DNA from: Cordylochernes scorpioides
Lineage: Eukaryota > Arthropoda > Arachnida > Pseudoscorpiones > Chernetidae
NCBI GenBank assembly: GCA_030710605.1
Contig: CP092868.1
Coordinates: 28,654,011-28,718,010, forward strand
DNA length: 64,000 nt
Direction of reading: 5' to 3'
The position numbers were made by a program, and so were the translations under genes. This document shows, piece by piece, positions 21,995 through 33,005 of the stretch (position 1 is the stretch's first letter; every line of letters begins with the position of its first letter). Under the pieces are notes generated by a model. The model worked only from the letters and a program-made list of their open reading frames with translations. It searched no databases and had not been told where the DNA came from.

Positions 21995-22445
21995 ATATAT
22001 ATAAAGGAGCATGTCCTTACTGCTTACATGGGCATTTCAAATGGAAAAAGGCCATCTTCTATATTTTTCGCTTACCTCATTATTACCTCTTTTTATATAC
22101 AGTTGTCAAATTATGATAAGAGGCAAAATTTGATTGTAAAAACAAGGTAATAAGACACAATCCATATTAGACACATGGCAGAAAGATTTGAACCGACCAA
22201 TGGGAAACAATAGGTTTTTATAGGGAAAGCTGCGATATATGGCGGTCGACTTTACAGAATAATATTTTCTAAAACTCATAATTTTTATAAATAAAATAAT
22301 TTTTATATAATATATATTTACATATATACAGTTCAATATATATATTTTATTCAATTCGAAAATTTGTATTTAGTTTCTTAAAGCATATGAAACTACTTCC
22401 AAAAAAACGTAAATATATTTGAATAACTAGATTATATAGAGGTTT

Positions 22446-24488
22446 CTATAGGACATAGCGGTAGAGTCCCTCGCCTTTTTTCTCTACAAAAATCAAGTCC
22501 TCCAACCTATCTACAGCCGCCAGCAAGTCGCTACGTTCCAGGACGAAATACCGTTCCACTTGGGTCTGGACCTTAGCGAAGATGTCACCAAGGCTGGAAA
22601 ACTGCGGAGAGCTGGACTTGAGAGTCCGGACTACGGCAGCCTGGATGACATGGTGCTTACAGCCGTCGAACTGATTGGGGACTTCCACCACCTGTGGGTA
22701 GTCCACTTCGATCCTTCCAGGATGTCTCAAGTCCATATTGACGTTGTAAGTATCGCCGGACTTGTTGAGGATTCCCACATCTTCTAGTCCCTTGAGCGAC
22801 TTGAGTAAGAACGGCAGGGACAGCTGAGTAGTCCTTTCTAGATCCTTTAGAGTCCTGCTGCCAACTTCAAATTGCAAGAGCACGACCGCCTGTACCGGCT
22901 TCATGACGGCCACTACGGACTCGAGCTGGATCTCCATTGAGCCGCTGAGCAGAAGGTACTGGAGTTTCTTCTGACCCTGAGGGTAGAGTCCCTGGAGATG
23001 GTCTACTGTTCTCTGGATGGACTCGGGCAAGATGCAGTGGAAAGGCTCGAGGTCTCTCTCTTTGAGAAGAGCAGAGGCTGCAATCCTGACATCGACCATC
23101 TGGTCTCGGTGTTGTTCATTGAAACGTTCAGAGATGGACTTTCCAACTTGGAGGTCTTCAAGGATCCTTCTTAGATTATGTGTTGGTACATCTGGAAAAT
23201 TGTTATTTATGGCATCAATCAATTTGAATTCGACATCTAAGGATAGGGGGTCTTTTTCTAGAATTCTGTTTGCTAGGAAATTTACATAGGTATCAACGAA
23301 ATCATTTACAGCGTCATGGCTTTTCAATATTCGAGAAAGAAGGTTACATTCATAAATAAATTCATAAATCATCCTCGAAATATCAGATAGCAGAGTTCCT
23401 GGCAGAGACAGGCGTCGTGCCAATGAGCTCAGATATTGAGCAATGGCGGTTCTAGGTAAACAATCTAGCCTTTTCAAGCATTTATCAAGAAGATGGTCTA
23501 TTATATAGTCTTGAATGGCGCAGTAGAAATCGAAGTCGTTTTTGTTAACATCAACGTTTTGACAGTAATGTTTGACCCGAGTAATTGCTTTAATATAATC
23601 ATCTGCATCTTGGAATGATGCCATTCCCAAATGCTCTAATGCTAATTGACTTGTTGTTTTAGAAATTATATCCTTGAAAATATATTCGCCTACTGGATTA
23701 AGCTTATCACCAAATATTTTACAGGCTTCATGTAAGTGATGAATGAATTTTGAATCACAAAGTGTGTTAAAATCCGATATGTATATATCCAACTTGTTAG
23801 AAAGGAATACCTTAATTAATTCATATATGTAGCAAATATCAAAATGGAGTTTTGAAAAGATTTGAGTTTCCTTTTCAAAATAGGGATATGCCTCATTTAC
23901 ATACTGTAAAAGTGAATTCCCAGGAATAGGTAGCTCTGTTTCTAGTATTTTTACGTAGTGTGTCACAAAGTACGTTTTAAAATTACCGGGTAAAGAGGAA
24001 GATGTTGGATACTCAGCATTTAAAAGATGTCGAAGGTAAAGTTCTGCATCATAAATATCTCGTTCTTCCGGTTCTCCATGCATCGTTCTATAAATCTGGG
24101 CTGTCACCTTTGATGCATGTTTTTCCTGAACGTTTATTCGCCATTCCAACTCCATCATCATTTTTATAAGCATCATTCTTTCCTTAAATGAGTTATTTGT
24201 TTTGTTGTTTTCACTTATTCTCTGGATATACTGGAGCACCTTAGCAAATCTGGGTAATTTTTCGATATAAAACGACAGGGGTTGGTCACATTGTGTCAGT
24301 TTGTTGTCAACATAGGTCACATAGTCTTTAAGTACCTGCAGGTAATTTTGATAAAGATCCGAATAGCTAACACCTTCCGGAAAGTTAAGAGCATCAAAAT
24401 CCGATGATTTAACTTTTTTAGAACCTGATAAAACTTTTTTTAATAAATGTATTGCATCTTTGACAGTCTGATTTATACTAGTTTCCAT
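22446..24488 (-). CDS. Cullin-like protein, gene D (intact, chimeric)
   Basis: A single-exon, 680-codon frame with its ATG at 24486-24488. The N-terminal part is the 'INQT' subtype of A and F (for example ELEWRINVQEKHASKVTAQI). From about the start of the cullin homology domain to the stop it is almost identical to gene C (differences such as LPKSIQKT against LPESIQRT). The switch falls near nt 23310, so D looks like a product of unequal crossing-over or gene conversion. There is a 4-codon insertion (IYEF) near nt 23355. Cullin homology domain, winged helix and the neddylation-type lysine (Lys624) are retained. Polyadenylation signal candidate TTTATT at 22346. Together with C it is one of only two uninterrupted copies in the window. 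Confidence 0.9.
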   Translation of the reverse strand: METSINQTVKDAIHLLKKVLSGSKKVKSSDFDALNFPEGVSYSDLYQNYLQVLKDYVTYVDNKLTQCDQPLSFYIEKLPRFAKVLQYIQRISENNKTNNSFKERMMLIKMMMELEWRINVQEKHASKVTAQIYRTMHGEPEERDIYDAELYLRHLLNAEYPTSSSLPGNFKTYFVTHYVKILETELPIPGNSLLQYVNEAYPYFEKETQIFSKLHFDICYIYELIKVFLSNKLDIYISDFNTLCDSKFIHHLHEACKIFGDKLNPVGEYIFKDIISKTTSQLALEHLGMASFQDADDYIKAITRVKHYCQNVDVNKNDFDFYCAIQDYIIDHLLDKCLKRLDCLPRTAIAQYLSSLARRLSLPGTLLSDISRMIYEFIYECNLLSRILKSHDAVNDFVDTYVNFLANRILEKDPLSLDVEFKLIDAINNNFPDVPTHNLRRILEDLQVGKSISERFNEQHRDQMVDVRIAASALLKERDLEPFHCILPESIQRTVDHLQGLYPQGQKKLQYLLLSGSMEIQLESVVAVMKPVQAVVLLQFEVGSRTLKDLERTTQLSLPFLLKSLKGLEDVGILNKSGDTYNVNMDLRHPGRIEVDYPQVVEVPNQFDGCKHHVIQAAVVRTLKSSSPQFSSLGDIFAKVQTQVERYFVLERSDLLAAVDRLEDLIFVEKKGEGLYRYVL

Positions 24489-24702
24489 TTTCTCTACCTT
24501 TATGTTTTTTAATGTGTTGGCGGAATGATAAATTTCTTATTTAGTTATAACTAAGGACCCTAGAATGGATGAAGCATGAAAGTGTAAAAGAGCATTGTAC
24601 AATATTAATTAATGAATATTTATATTTTTGTGAATCTGGTTTTTTAAAAAAAGTTTCTTATATATAATTTATTTTTTAAATGTGTATTTATTTAATTTTT
24701 TT

Positions 24703-24798
24703 TCATTGCAGTAAGAACAGTAGTTATTGTATAATTTTTAAAATAATTATACGCGCCTATAATAGTTTCGAATTTTCTTAACAGATATCGCGCTAATG
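24703..24798 (-). promoter_or_regulatory. Conserved block upstream of cullin-like gene D
   Basis: Counterpart of 4015-4110, 215-310 bp upstream of the gene D start codon; same ATATCGCGCTAATG variant as gene A. Confidence 0.3.
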
Positions 24799-24925
24799 CC
24801 TCATAATATTTTTTATTAACCCCAGGCGTGTTATATTGAAGTATTTGCGCGCCTATTTATTTTAAAATATGTTTACCGAATTAAAAATATTAATAGGCAG
24901 CGTCTGTGTTAGGTTTGAGTGTATA

Positions 24926-25424
24926 CAAGGTATGTTCCATAGGTTCCCGGACTGGGTCCATAAAAAAATAAAAAAATGAAAAATGTAAATAAATTTGACT
25001 GTTTATTATAGAAAAAAATATCTGGCAACACGGTGGTACCAATATCAAGGCGGTACATGCGCGCGCGCCAAGGTCATTCTTATTTATTTAAAGGTTACAC
25101 CTAGCGCTGCGGCGATTTTACGACGGAACAAAAATTGAAGCAGAGGATTTGCATAGAATTTTGTGTGAAACTTTAAATATCAGCAACCAAAGCTTTTGAA
25201 ATGCTTAATAAAACATTCCCAATGACGCCCCAAAGAGAACAACTGTTTTTAAATGGCATTCTATATTTGAAGCTGACTGAATTTCCATTGTAGAGGATCC
25301 TCGTTAAGGACGCTAAAATTTCAAAGGACTGATGAAAATGTGCAAAAATCACCGAATTGATAGAATAAAATTCTCGAACCACTTTGCTGGAGCTAGAACA
25401 AGACACAGGCATCTCTAAAACAAA
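24926..25424 (+). mobile_element. Mariner remnant upstream of gene D
   Basis: Same decayed fragment as 4236-4735, including its frameshifts; terminal CAAGGTATGTTCCATAGG after a TA, no 3' end. Confidence 0.75.
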
Positions 25425-25715
25425 ATGAAATTAGTCATCAAAAATAGTAAGGATTAGAAATAGCTTAAATTGAGCTAAGGAATAAATAATAAAACATAAT
25501 TTGATAAAAGTATTGACTGGCTTAAGGCGTAAGAATCTACAAATTAAAAAATTATTTACATAATATACAAAAGATTTAAGCCGGCCATCGGGAAACAACA
25601 ACAATGAGTTTTCATAGGGGAAGCGTGACTTCTAGTGGTTGATTTAGCAGGGTATTTGAATCTATGAAATTATAATTTAAAAAAATAATATTTAATATAA
25701 CATATATATATTATA

Positions 25716-26170
25716 TAATAGTCACGACCGTCTTTCCTCATCGCTGTCCTCAATTCCTCATGTCACGGATGCGCGCGCATCATCATTATGATCATTATTA
25801 TTATCTAATGATAATAATAATAATAATTATTATTATATTATTATTATATATATATATAGTCACGACCGTCTTTCCTCATTCCTCATCGGCCGCCTCTGTC
25901 ACGGATGCGCGCGCCGCCGGCATTACGTTATAGATTATTATTAATTAATTAATTTATATAATAGTCACGACCGTCTTTCCTCATCGGCCTCAATCACGGA
26001 TGCGTGCGCATCATCATTATGATCATTATCATTATCTAATGATAATAATAATAATTATTATTATTATATTATTATTATATATATATATAGTCACGACCGT
26101 CTTTCCTCATTCCTCATCGGCCGCCTCTGTCACGGATGCGCGCGCCGCCGGCATTACGTCATAGATTATA
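25716..26170. repeat. Cluster of four GTCACGACCGTC repeat copies
   Basis: Copies begin near 25719, 25858, 25965 and 26092, alternating short (ATCATCATTATGATC) and long (GCCGCCGGCATTACG) cores with TAA/TTA tracts between them. The insertion site of the copy-1 Helitron stack is empty near 25945. Confidence 0.6.
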
Positions 26171-26324
26171 AACACAAGGTAATAAGGCCAAATAAAAAAA
26201 TAGTGTGTGATAAGGCACAATTTGGATTATCTACTTATATAATTGCCTTATTCTGTCTGTGTGAAGTTCACTGTGTGAAGTTCACGGATAGATTTTGGTC
26301 AGAATGGATAAAATAAAAAAAGTG

Positions 26325-26397
26325 TCAAGGGATGGGAATCGAACCCACGACCTTCCGCTTACCCGGGCAGATGCCATGACCACTAGGCTACCCTGGA
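26325..26397 (-). tRNA. tRNA-Thr-like pseudogene (Helitron cargo)
   Basis: Same as 7093-7165: pol III A and B boxes and paired acceptor ends are present, but the anticodon loop is abnormal. Confidence 0.5.
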
Positions 26398-26542
26398 CAT
26401 ATTTTTCGTTCACATTTTTATTTTTATATTTTCAAGACACACACAGTTTGGGGCGGGACGTTTCACAAGAGAGACATCCACGGCGCCAATTTATAATTGT
26501 AACAAATAGTATTTTAATTAAAACATTTTTAAAATATATACG

Positions 26543-27359
26543 TGTCATAATTTGTATATAATTAAATGCAACCCCGACCCACTATGTATGTACCATGTAT
26601 GATTTTCAAAGACTTAATAAAGAACAAGGTAACTGGAGGGAAGCAAGTAGCATTAAGATATAGGAAGTAGACCTAAGATTGGCACGACTATTCTGGGCAC
26701 CCCTGTGTCAATACTGCAGGGGCAGAGACCGGGCGTCTCTAGTGACCGCAGAAGTTATTTTAGCCAAGATTCACTCAATACTTCCTGACAAACAGGACGT
26801 GTCGAGTGACCAAAAGTTATAAAAGTTTGAGAGACATCCAATGCTTCCGGCAAAGATAGGACGTATTTGATAACACGGAAGTAAATAAAGTCAAAAATAA
26901 CACTCGACACTTCCTATCAAGCAGATCACAGCTTTCTTCAAGGAAAGCCGCGGGCCAATCAAAAGGCAGCACCTTAAATAGGTCAACCAATAGGAAAAGA
27001 TCATGTGAGATCTCTCAACCAATCAGAGAGAAACTGACTCGTGGTGTTAAATCGAAAGACAAGAATAGTTAGTTACGCTTTGGCTCCCAAGGAGGTGTCA
27101 TCGGCTTTAGACCTCTCTCCCTCGGCTCATCCCACAGCTAAGTACAATCACCGCCATGTGATTAGTTAAGGACAAATCAAAACCACCCCGCTCTTCTCAA
27201 GCTTTCTTTCCTCCAATCCAGTTACCTTTTATTTTCAAAACAATCATGTGTCCTGATTATTCCTAACTGTGTGCTTCACTTACCACTCAACGACTGCGCT
27301 TCAATCAAATCTCACCATCCGCATCCAACAACAAGAAACCCCGCAACGATATTGCCACA
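26543..27359 (+). repeat. 5' LTR of gypsy-like element
   Basis: 817 bp, direct repeat of 32048-32864 (one visible difference: GAGGTGTCATC against GAGGTGACATC). Contains CTTAATAAAGAACAAGG as a likely polyadenylation signal. Confidence 0.92.
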
Positions 27360-27409
27360 GAACGGTTAAGTCGACAGGATAAAGATTATAGAGCTTAATC
27401 AGGATAAAG

Positions 27410-27886
27410 ATGGAAATTAACCCAGACACCAGCACAACAAAAGGCAATGACAACCCAAGAGAGAAGGAACTGGCAACGAACGGAAAGAAGCTGACAACGA
27501 ACGAGGCGACAAGACACACCCTGGCGACGGTAATTTTAGAACTGACCGCCGCGCTACAAGGGGCGAGATCCACGCAACTGGAAGCGGTCTTCCGGAGCGC
27601 CACCCTCGGGACAACCGCCGCCCGCACCACCGGTACGTGTCCGAACAACCTGACGTCCACCGAGGAATCGCCATCCGCCATGCCATATCCGTGCACCCGG
27701 AAGCAACCCATGCGACACGGACCCAGTGTACCGACAACGCGATCCACTCGAATGGAAGCAGTACAAATGACTAGATTTCCCTTTCAATCGCGGGGACAGT
27801 GCAAAAGGTCCCGACCCGGTCCAACAGATATTCCAAGCCAACCACACCAAGCCGAAGACGCCACAATGGAGACTTTTCGAGACTAA
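27410..27886 (+). CDS. Possible Gag remnant of gypsy-like element
   Basis: A 158-codon frame 50 nt after the 5' LTR: a polar, Thr/Arg/Pro-rich protein without a recognisable Gag core or zinc knuckle. It ends just before the protease-like frame. Its position suggests a shortened gag. The opposite strand is also open, so coding is not certain. Confidence 0.4.
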   Translation: MEINPDTSTTKGNDNPREKELATNGKKLTTNEATRHTLATVILELTAALQGARSTQLEAVFRSATLGTTAARTTGTCPNNLTSTEESPSAMPYPCTRKQPMRHGPSVPTTRSTRMEAVQMTRFPFQSRGQCKRSRPGPTDIPSQPHQAEDATMETFRD

Positions 27887-27917
27887 GGTAGGCAATCCAC
27901 CCAATGACACCATCCAT

Positions 27918-30296
27918 TTGACTTTGGACTTGTATCTGACCCAGGACCTACCATGTACCTTTCTCATTGAACCAGACGCAGGTTCGAACATATTGCCGCA
28001 TCATTTATACAATAGATTAAAAGCACAACTTCCCAACTTAAGTATTAAAAAACCTTCCCTTGATCTATCCACCCTAAATAACTTTACGAAAATAATAGGA
28101 CATTTAACTTTCCCTCTGACAATAGGCCAAATAACCCGTAGAGAGAACTTCCACGTGGTAAATGCATCCTTGCCATTTGGAGTTCTTACCTTAAAAACCC
28201 TTTATCAATATAAATTAAAACTAAATTATAATCGCGGCACTATTTTCCAACTTGGCGTCCCATTGTCTAATACCATCTACCACTTTAAACATGTGTCAAA
28301 TGAATGCAAGCACGGGCTAGGCCAAAACCTGTCCCAAAGGACTCGCACAGCACCCAAAGCTTTCACACATGGAAACCCTTGCCTGCATTCATTGCCCAAA
28401 CCCCAAATATTTACATGCCACCATTCTAATCTCACACCACGCAACTTTTCACTCAACCCAATTGCCAATACTTTATGCCCACCACATATAAAGCCACCAC
28501 GACTCCAACCTACAATTCCAATAATGCCCAAAAAAGTGTCCGTACACCGACACAGTTCACCCACTTACCACACAAAATCCACACATGACCATATTTCGCA
28601 ACGCCATAAACACGCAAATGTATCTCACAACATACACGCACCCATACGCCACCACACAACAAACACGCACAACCCGCACAACAAACGCAACACGCACGCC
28701 AAAAGACAACAACAACAAACAAGCGCATGCACAACCGTTAAGGATAATACAATCATCCCATCTACACAAAACATAGAAAAAATTCACGCCACCAAACAAC
28801 CCCACAATCGAAAAACATTACGATCTTTCCTAAAAACTGTGAACGTCTATAAAGAATTCATTCCAGACCACGCCCGCTTGCGGACGCCACTTATCAACCT
28901 TCTAAAAAAGGATATCATGTGGGTCTGGGATGACGGATGCCAGAAAGCGTTCACTAATCTGAAAGAAAACCTTACCACACACCCCACATTACACCTTTAC
29001 CAGGAAGGTCTGCCATGCCAGGTGTACTGTAACACCTCAACATTCAGCATTACAGGCGTTCTTAAACAAGTCTACCCTGATGGGAAGACATACACCATTC
29101 AACATTTCAGCCGATCTCTGCGTAATCACGAGCGAAATTATTCAGACTTGGAACTACAATGCCTAGCCATTGTGGAAAGTGTGGATAATTTCCGCACCTG
29201 TCTAATGGACAGAAAGTTTACAATATTTTCTGACCATCCCGCATTGCAGTGGTTGAAAGAGATCAAAGCTCCGTCAGGCAGATTGTTTCGATGGAGGTTA
29301 AGATTGTCAAGATACGAATATGAGGTCCGTAGCATAAATGGAGTACAACAATATGAAACGGGCGTTGTAACTCGTATCCCATTTTGTGGCTTTCTAGATG
29401 CGCCACTCATAAAGAACCAACAATCTTCTCCACCGGGAAAATCCCGCGTGACTATGGATCCCAATAAACTGCGCACCGTCTCCCGAAAAGGAGTACTTAA
29501 AACTATAGTCCCAAATTCATTTACAACCAGACTTCTTAAGTCCGTACACACACAACACCACCACCCAAACATCTCCAAGATGACGAGACTCATCTCAGCA
29601 CAATATTATTGGCAGAACATGACACAAGACATCGCAAAACAGGTAAAAACCTGCCCCACCTGCCGATTCGCTAGAAGAATCGATGAATACAAACAACCTG
29701 CACGTAAAAATACCGACACAGGTACCCAAACAAAACAAAATTCGTACATAAAGCACAGCGTACACACAACACAAACAATGCCAAAATTACCACATCCACG
29801 TCAGAGAAAAGATCACACATCTCAACCTAAACCAATTACCGCCGACATATCTCTAATAAAACCATTGACGGTCAAACAGGAGAACTATAAACCTGACAAC
29901 CAGTTCAATCATATCACACCACTCCCTAAAGATATCAAACAGGAGAACTGCGAACCTACCAATCATTTAAATTCTATAATTAATAAGGTTCAAGCAAATA
30001 GTTCAGAGTCCCCAGTTACAAAAATGTGGACGAACATGGGACAATATCCTATCTTTCATCTGATTTTTATCCTTTGTTTATTAGTTCTACCGCACAACTG
30101 TATTCCAATTTTATTCATTAAGTACTTGTTTATCTATGCTATGCCCGATCAGAAAATCTTCGAACTACAAGAGGTAATTTTTAATTTAGGACAAGCAGTT
30201 TTTCATTGTGGACAAGTATTTATAAAACTTCTCATAATGTTAGGAACCATCTTCGCAGAAAATCTAAATAAACTCCGAAGAGATAGCAGCAACTGA
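27918..30296 (+). CDS. Defective gypsy-like Pol remnant
   Basis: 792 codons. The first part is protease-like with DAGSN in place of the usual DTGS-type active site (about residues 20-110). Residues 110-300 are His/Thr/Asn-rich filler with no RT fingers or palm. From about residue 300 come the end of RT (FLKTVNVYKEFIPDHARLRT) and RNase H. There the first acidic residue is replaced (CNTSTFSITGVL), while the later LELQCLAIVES and SDHPALQWL motifs remain. Next comes an integrase HHCC zinc finger (H..H near 29550, CPTC near 29655). No DDE core follows. The C-terminus holds a hydrophobic stretch (FHLIFILCLLVLPHNCIPIL), possibly an envelope-like remnant. Not autonomous. Confidence 0.75.
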   Translation: MTLDLYLTQDLPCTFLIEPDAGSNILPHHLYNRLKAQLPNLSIKKPSLDLSTLNNFTKIIGHLTFPLTIGQITRRENFHVVNASLPFGVLTLKTLYQYKLKLNYNRGTIFQLGVPLSNTIYHFKHVSNECKHGLGQNLSQRTRTAPKAFTHGNPCLHSLPKPQIFTCHHSNLTPRNFSLNPIANTLCPPHIKPPRLQPTIPIMPKKVSVHRHSSPTYHTKSTHDHISQRHKHANVSHNIHAPIRHHTTNTHNPHNKRNTHAKRQQQQTSACTTVKDNTIIPSTQNIEKIHATKQPHNRKTLRSFLKTVNVYKEFIPDHARLRTPLINLLKKDIMWVWDDGCQKAFTNLKENLTTHPTLHLYQEGLPCQVYCNTSTFSITGVLKQVYPDGKTYTIQHFSRSLRNHERNYSDLELQCLAIVESVDNFRTCLMDRKFTIFSDHPALQWLKEIKAPSGRLFRWRLRLSRYEYEVRSINGVQQYETGVVTRIPFCGFLDAPLIKNQQSSPPGKSRVTMDPNKLRTVSRKGVLKTIVPNSFTTRLLKSVHTQHHHPNISKMTRLISAQYYWQNMTQDIAKQVKTCPTCRFARRIDEYKQPARKNTDTGTQTKQNSYIKHSVHTTQTMPKLPHPRQRKDHTSQPKPITADISLIKPLTVKQENYKPDNQFNHITPLPKDIKQENCEPTNHLNSIINKVQANSSESPVTKMWTNMGQYPIFHLIFILCLLVLPHNCIPILFIKYLFIYAMPDQKIFELQEVIFNLGQAVFHCGQVFIKLLIMLGTIFAENLNKLRRDSSN

Positions 30297-31213
30297 AAGA
30301 TGACCAAACAATGTCGGAGAAATCACGCTCCAAAAACAAGATCTGAGCCGCACAAAAATAAATAGACGGCAGGAAACGAGAATTTGAGACACCACGACGG
30401 AAGTGTAGTTCGCAGCGATAAATTCGGCCTCTGTAAACAAAGCGGAGCGCCCTCGTCCGATCTCCAATTTCCCTCCCTCTCTTTTGCCCGACACACCCCA
30501 CTTCCGTATCTCTAATTACAATGAGAAGATCCCCTATTGAGGTCAACTGGGAACCTCGCTATGCCACCAATTTTGATTCCAGTTCGAGTCTACATATCGA
30601 TTTTTACCAACCAACTCCACATCCACGAGACAACATAGAACTAGCTCACACATTTCTTACACAACCGACTTCTAACATTTTTTCACAACACACACACAAA
30701 GACAAAAAATTACACATAAAGGTTATATAGATTTCCATGTCTCCTGTACACAGCATAAACGCACTTGAGGGCTAGAATCACGTTTTTCACCTAAGTGTCG
30801 CTACAGATGAGACAAAAAATTTATAGGGCATAATTGAGCAAGTAAAACCTTTATAGGGCAAAATGGAACAATCAATACATTTAGATCAGGGCATGTAGAT
30901 ACCAAAGGGTTCAAACCAATATACCTTATTTTTCATATCAATCATTTTCATTATTTTTCTCAATTAAAATTTAAATACTTAATCAATTTATCAATTTATT
31001 CAACTTATTACCACTTTTAATCATTAATTATCATTTTTTTTCCAATTAGTTTATATTATCATTTTTATTTATCAATTATCAATCTATTTACCACTTAACT
31101 TAAATTGCCACAACTCAATTACCAACGAAAAATCACTGGTTTTCGATTAAACTAAAAACATTAAATCACCCTTTGTTGTTGAAACCTTTTTATTTTTCAT
31201 TTTTTTTTTTTTC

Positions 31214-31803
31214 TCAAGCACTCAACTTTGATTTCGCTCACCCACTTTTATTTTATTTTATTTTGATTTCAAAAGACCCTATGAAATTCCCTCGTTTTCC
31301 ATTCCCAATTACGAGCTAGAATACGATTAGGCATTTTTCCTTTTTTTTTTCACCATTCAACCAAGCACTCAACTTTGATTTCGCTCAAAAAAACTTTTAG
31401 TTTATTTTTATTTTTGATTTCTCAAAAGACCTAATAGAATTCCTTCGATTTCATTCCCAATTTCGAGCTAGAATATGGTTAGGCATTTTTCTTTTTTCTC
31501 TCACCATTCAACCAAACACATTCAATTTTGATTTCATTCAACTATTCTTATTTCATTTTGTTCTGATTTCAAAGCACCTTATGAAATTTCCTCGATTCCT
31601 TTTTCTCAGAATTCGAGCAAAAAAGTAACTAAGCAGTTGTCTTTGTCACCATGCAACAAAATATTTTTCTTTTTTCAACCAAACACATTCAATTTTGATT
31701 TCATTCAACTATTTTTATATTATTTTTATTTGATTTCAAAAGCCTTAATAGAACTCCCTCGATATCATTTCTTATCTCGAGTAGAATTCGTTTAGGCGCA
31801 TTT
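31214..31803. repeat. Tandem repeat of about 140-180 bp in the gypsy-like element
   Basis: About four diverged units, each with CTCAACTTTGATTTC or a variant, a T-rich tract, ATTTCAAAAGACC, a CCTCGATTTCATT-type stretch and GAGCTAGAATA..TTAGGCA. It lies between the last coding region and the 3' LTR. The rest of 30297-32047 is AT-rich with no recognised gene; a 69-codon ORF at 30521 has no recognisable features. Confidence 0.6.
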
Positions 31804-32047
31804 TCTTTGTTTTACCCACTATGTACCATAACATTCATTGATTTCTTACAATTAAAAAATTTTTGATTTCTATTAATTATACTCAACCTATATCATCAAC
31901 CCCATTCTATCTTACTTATGTCACCAGCAATGCTTGTATATAGCCCCTCAATACCTACAACTAATTTTCCCACAAAATTATTTTTCATTTTACAGAATTC
32001 TCTCAGGCTAACCCCTTCTTGAATTCTTCACATGTAGGGGGCGCATC

Positions 32048-32864
32048 TGTCATAATTTGTATATAATTAAATGCAACCCCGACCCACTATGTATGTACCA
32101 TGTATGATTTTCAAAGACTTAATAAAGAACAAGGTAACTGGAGGGAAGCAAGTAGCATTAAGATATAGGAAGTAGACCTAAGATTGGCACGACTATTCTG
32201 GGCACCCCTGTGTCAATACTGCAGGGGCAGAGACCGGGCGTCTCTAGTGACCGCAGAAGTTATTTTAGCCAAGATTCACTCAATACTTCCTGACAAACAG
32301 GACGTGTCGAGTGACCAAAAGTTATAAAAGTTTGAGAGACATCCAATGCTTCCGGCAAAGATAGGACGTATTTGATAACACGGAAGTAAATAAAGTCAAA
32401 AATAACACTCGACACTTCCTATCAAGCAGATCACAGCTTTCTTCAAGGAAAGCCGCGGGCCAATCAAAAGGCAGCACCTTAAATAGGTCAACCAATAGGA
32501 AAAGATCATGTGAGATCTCTCAACCAATCAGAGAGAAACTGACTCGTGGTGTTAAATCGAAAGACAAGAATAGTTAGTTACGCTTTGGCTCCCAAGGAGG
32601 TGACATCGGCTTTAGACCTCTCTCCCTCGGCTCATCCCACAGCTAAGTACAATCACCGCCATGTGATTAGTTAAGGACAAATCAAAACCACCCCGCTCTT
32701 CTCAAGCTTTCTTTCCTCCAATCCAGTTACCTTTTATTTTCAAAACAATCATGTGTCCTGATTATTCCTAACTGTGTGCTTCACTTACCACTCAACGACT
32801 GCGCTTCAATCAAATCTCACCATCCGCATCCAACAACAAGAAACCCCGCAACGATATTGCCACA
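32048..32864 (+). repeat. 3' LTR of gypsy-like element
   Basis: Direct repeat of 26543-27359 followed by the TACG target duplication, after which the split Helitron continues (CACTCGGCTAAAACC). Confidence 0.92.
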
Positions 32865-33005
32865 TACGCACTCGGCTAAAACCAGGGCGTTGCCCGGGCC
32901 ATTCGTCTAGTATATATATAGTCACGACCGTCTTTCCTCATGTCACGGATGCGCGCGCATCATCATTATGATCATTATCTTCTATAGAAGCTTCTATCTT
33001 TATAA

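Larger units (their letters stand above)
19475..23310. repeat. Tandem duplication, copy 2
   Basis: Second copy of 15050-18880, running from the N-terminal part of gene C to the C-terminal half of gene D. Both borders lie inside coding sequence. Confidence 0.85.
26543..32864 (+). mobile_element. Ty3/gypsy-like LTR retrotransposon, defective
   Basis: Two 817-bp LTRs (26543-27359, 32048-32864) start TGTCATAATTTG and end TTGCCACA. They are flanked by the 4-bp duplication TACG (26539-26542, 32865-32868). A purine-rich GTAGGGGGCGCATC precedes the 3' LTR. I could not find a clear TGG-type primer site directly after the 5' LTR. Coding content: protease-like region, C-terminal RT/RNase H and integrase zinc finger; the RT catalytic core and integrase DDE core are absent. 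The two LTRs look nearly identical, so the insertion is recent. The empty site is at 10670-10690. Confidence 0.92.
26230..32910 (+). mobile_element. Helitron-like element with tRNA cargo, split by gypsy-like LTR element
   Basis: Left end TCTACTTATATAATTGCC, right end GGGCGTTGCCCGGG then CCATTCGTCTAG|T. Without the insertion 26543-32864 it is about 350 bp and matches the element at 6998-10729. Here the BEL/Pao site is empty and a different LTR element sits about 145 bp further on. Confidence 0.7.

Noticed and set aside
27301..27991. Minus-strand ORFs of 106-148 codons over the gypsy-like gag region
   Set aside because: Antisense to the element and partly in its LTR; Cys/Val/Leu-rich shadow translations.
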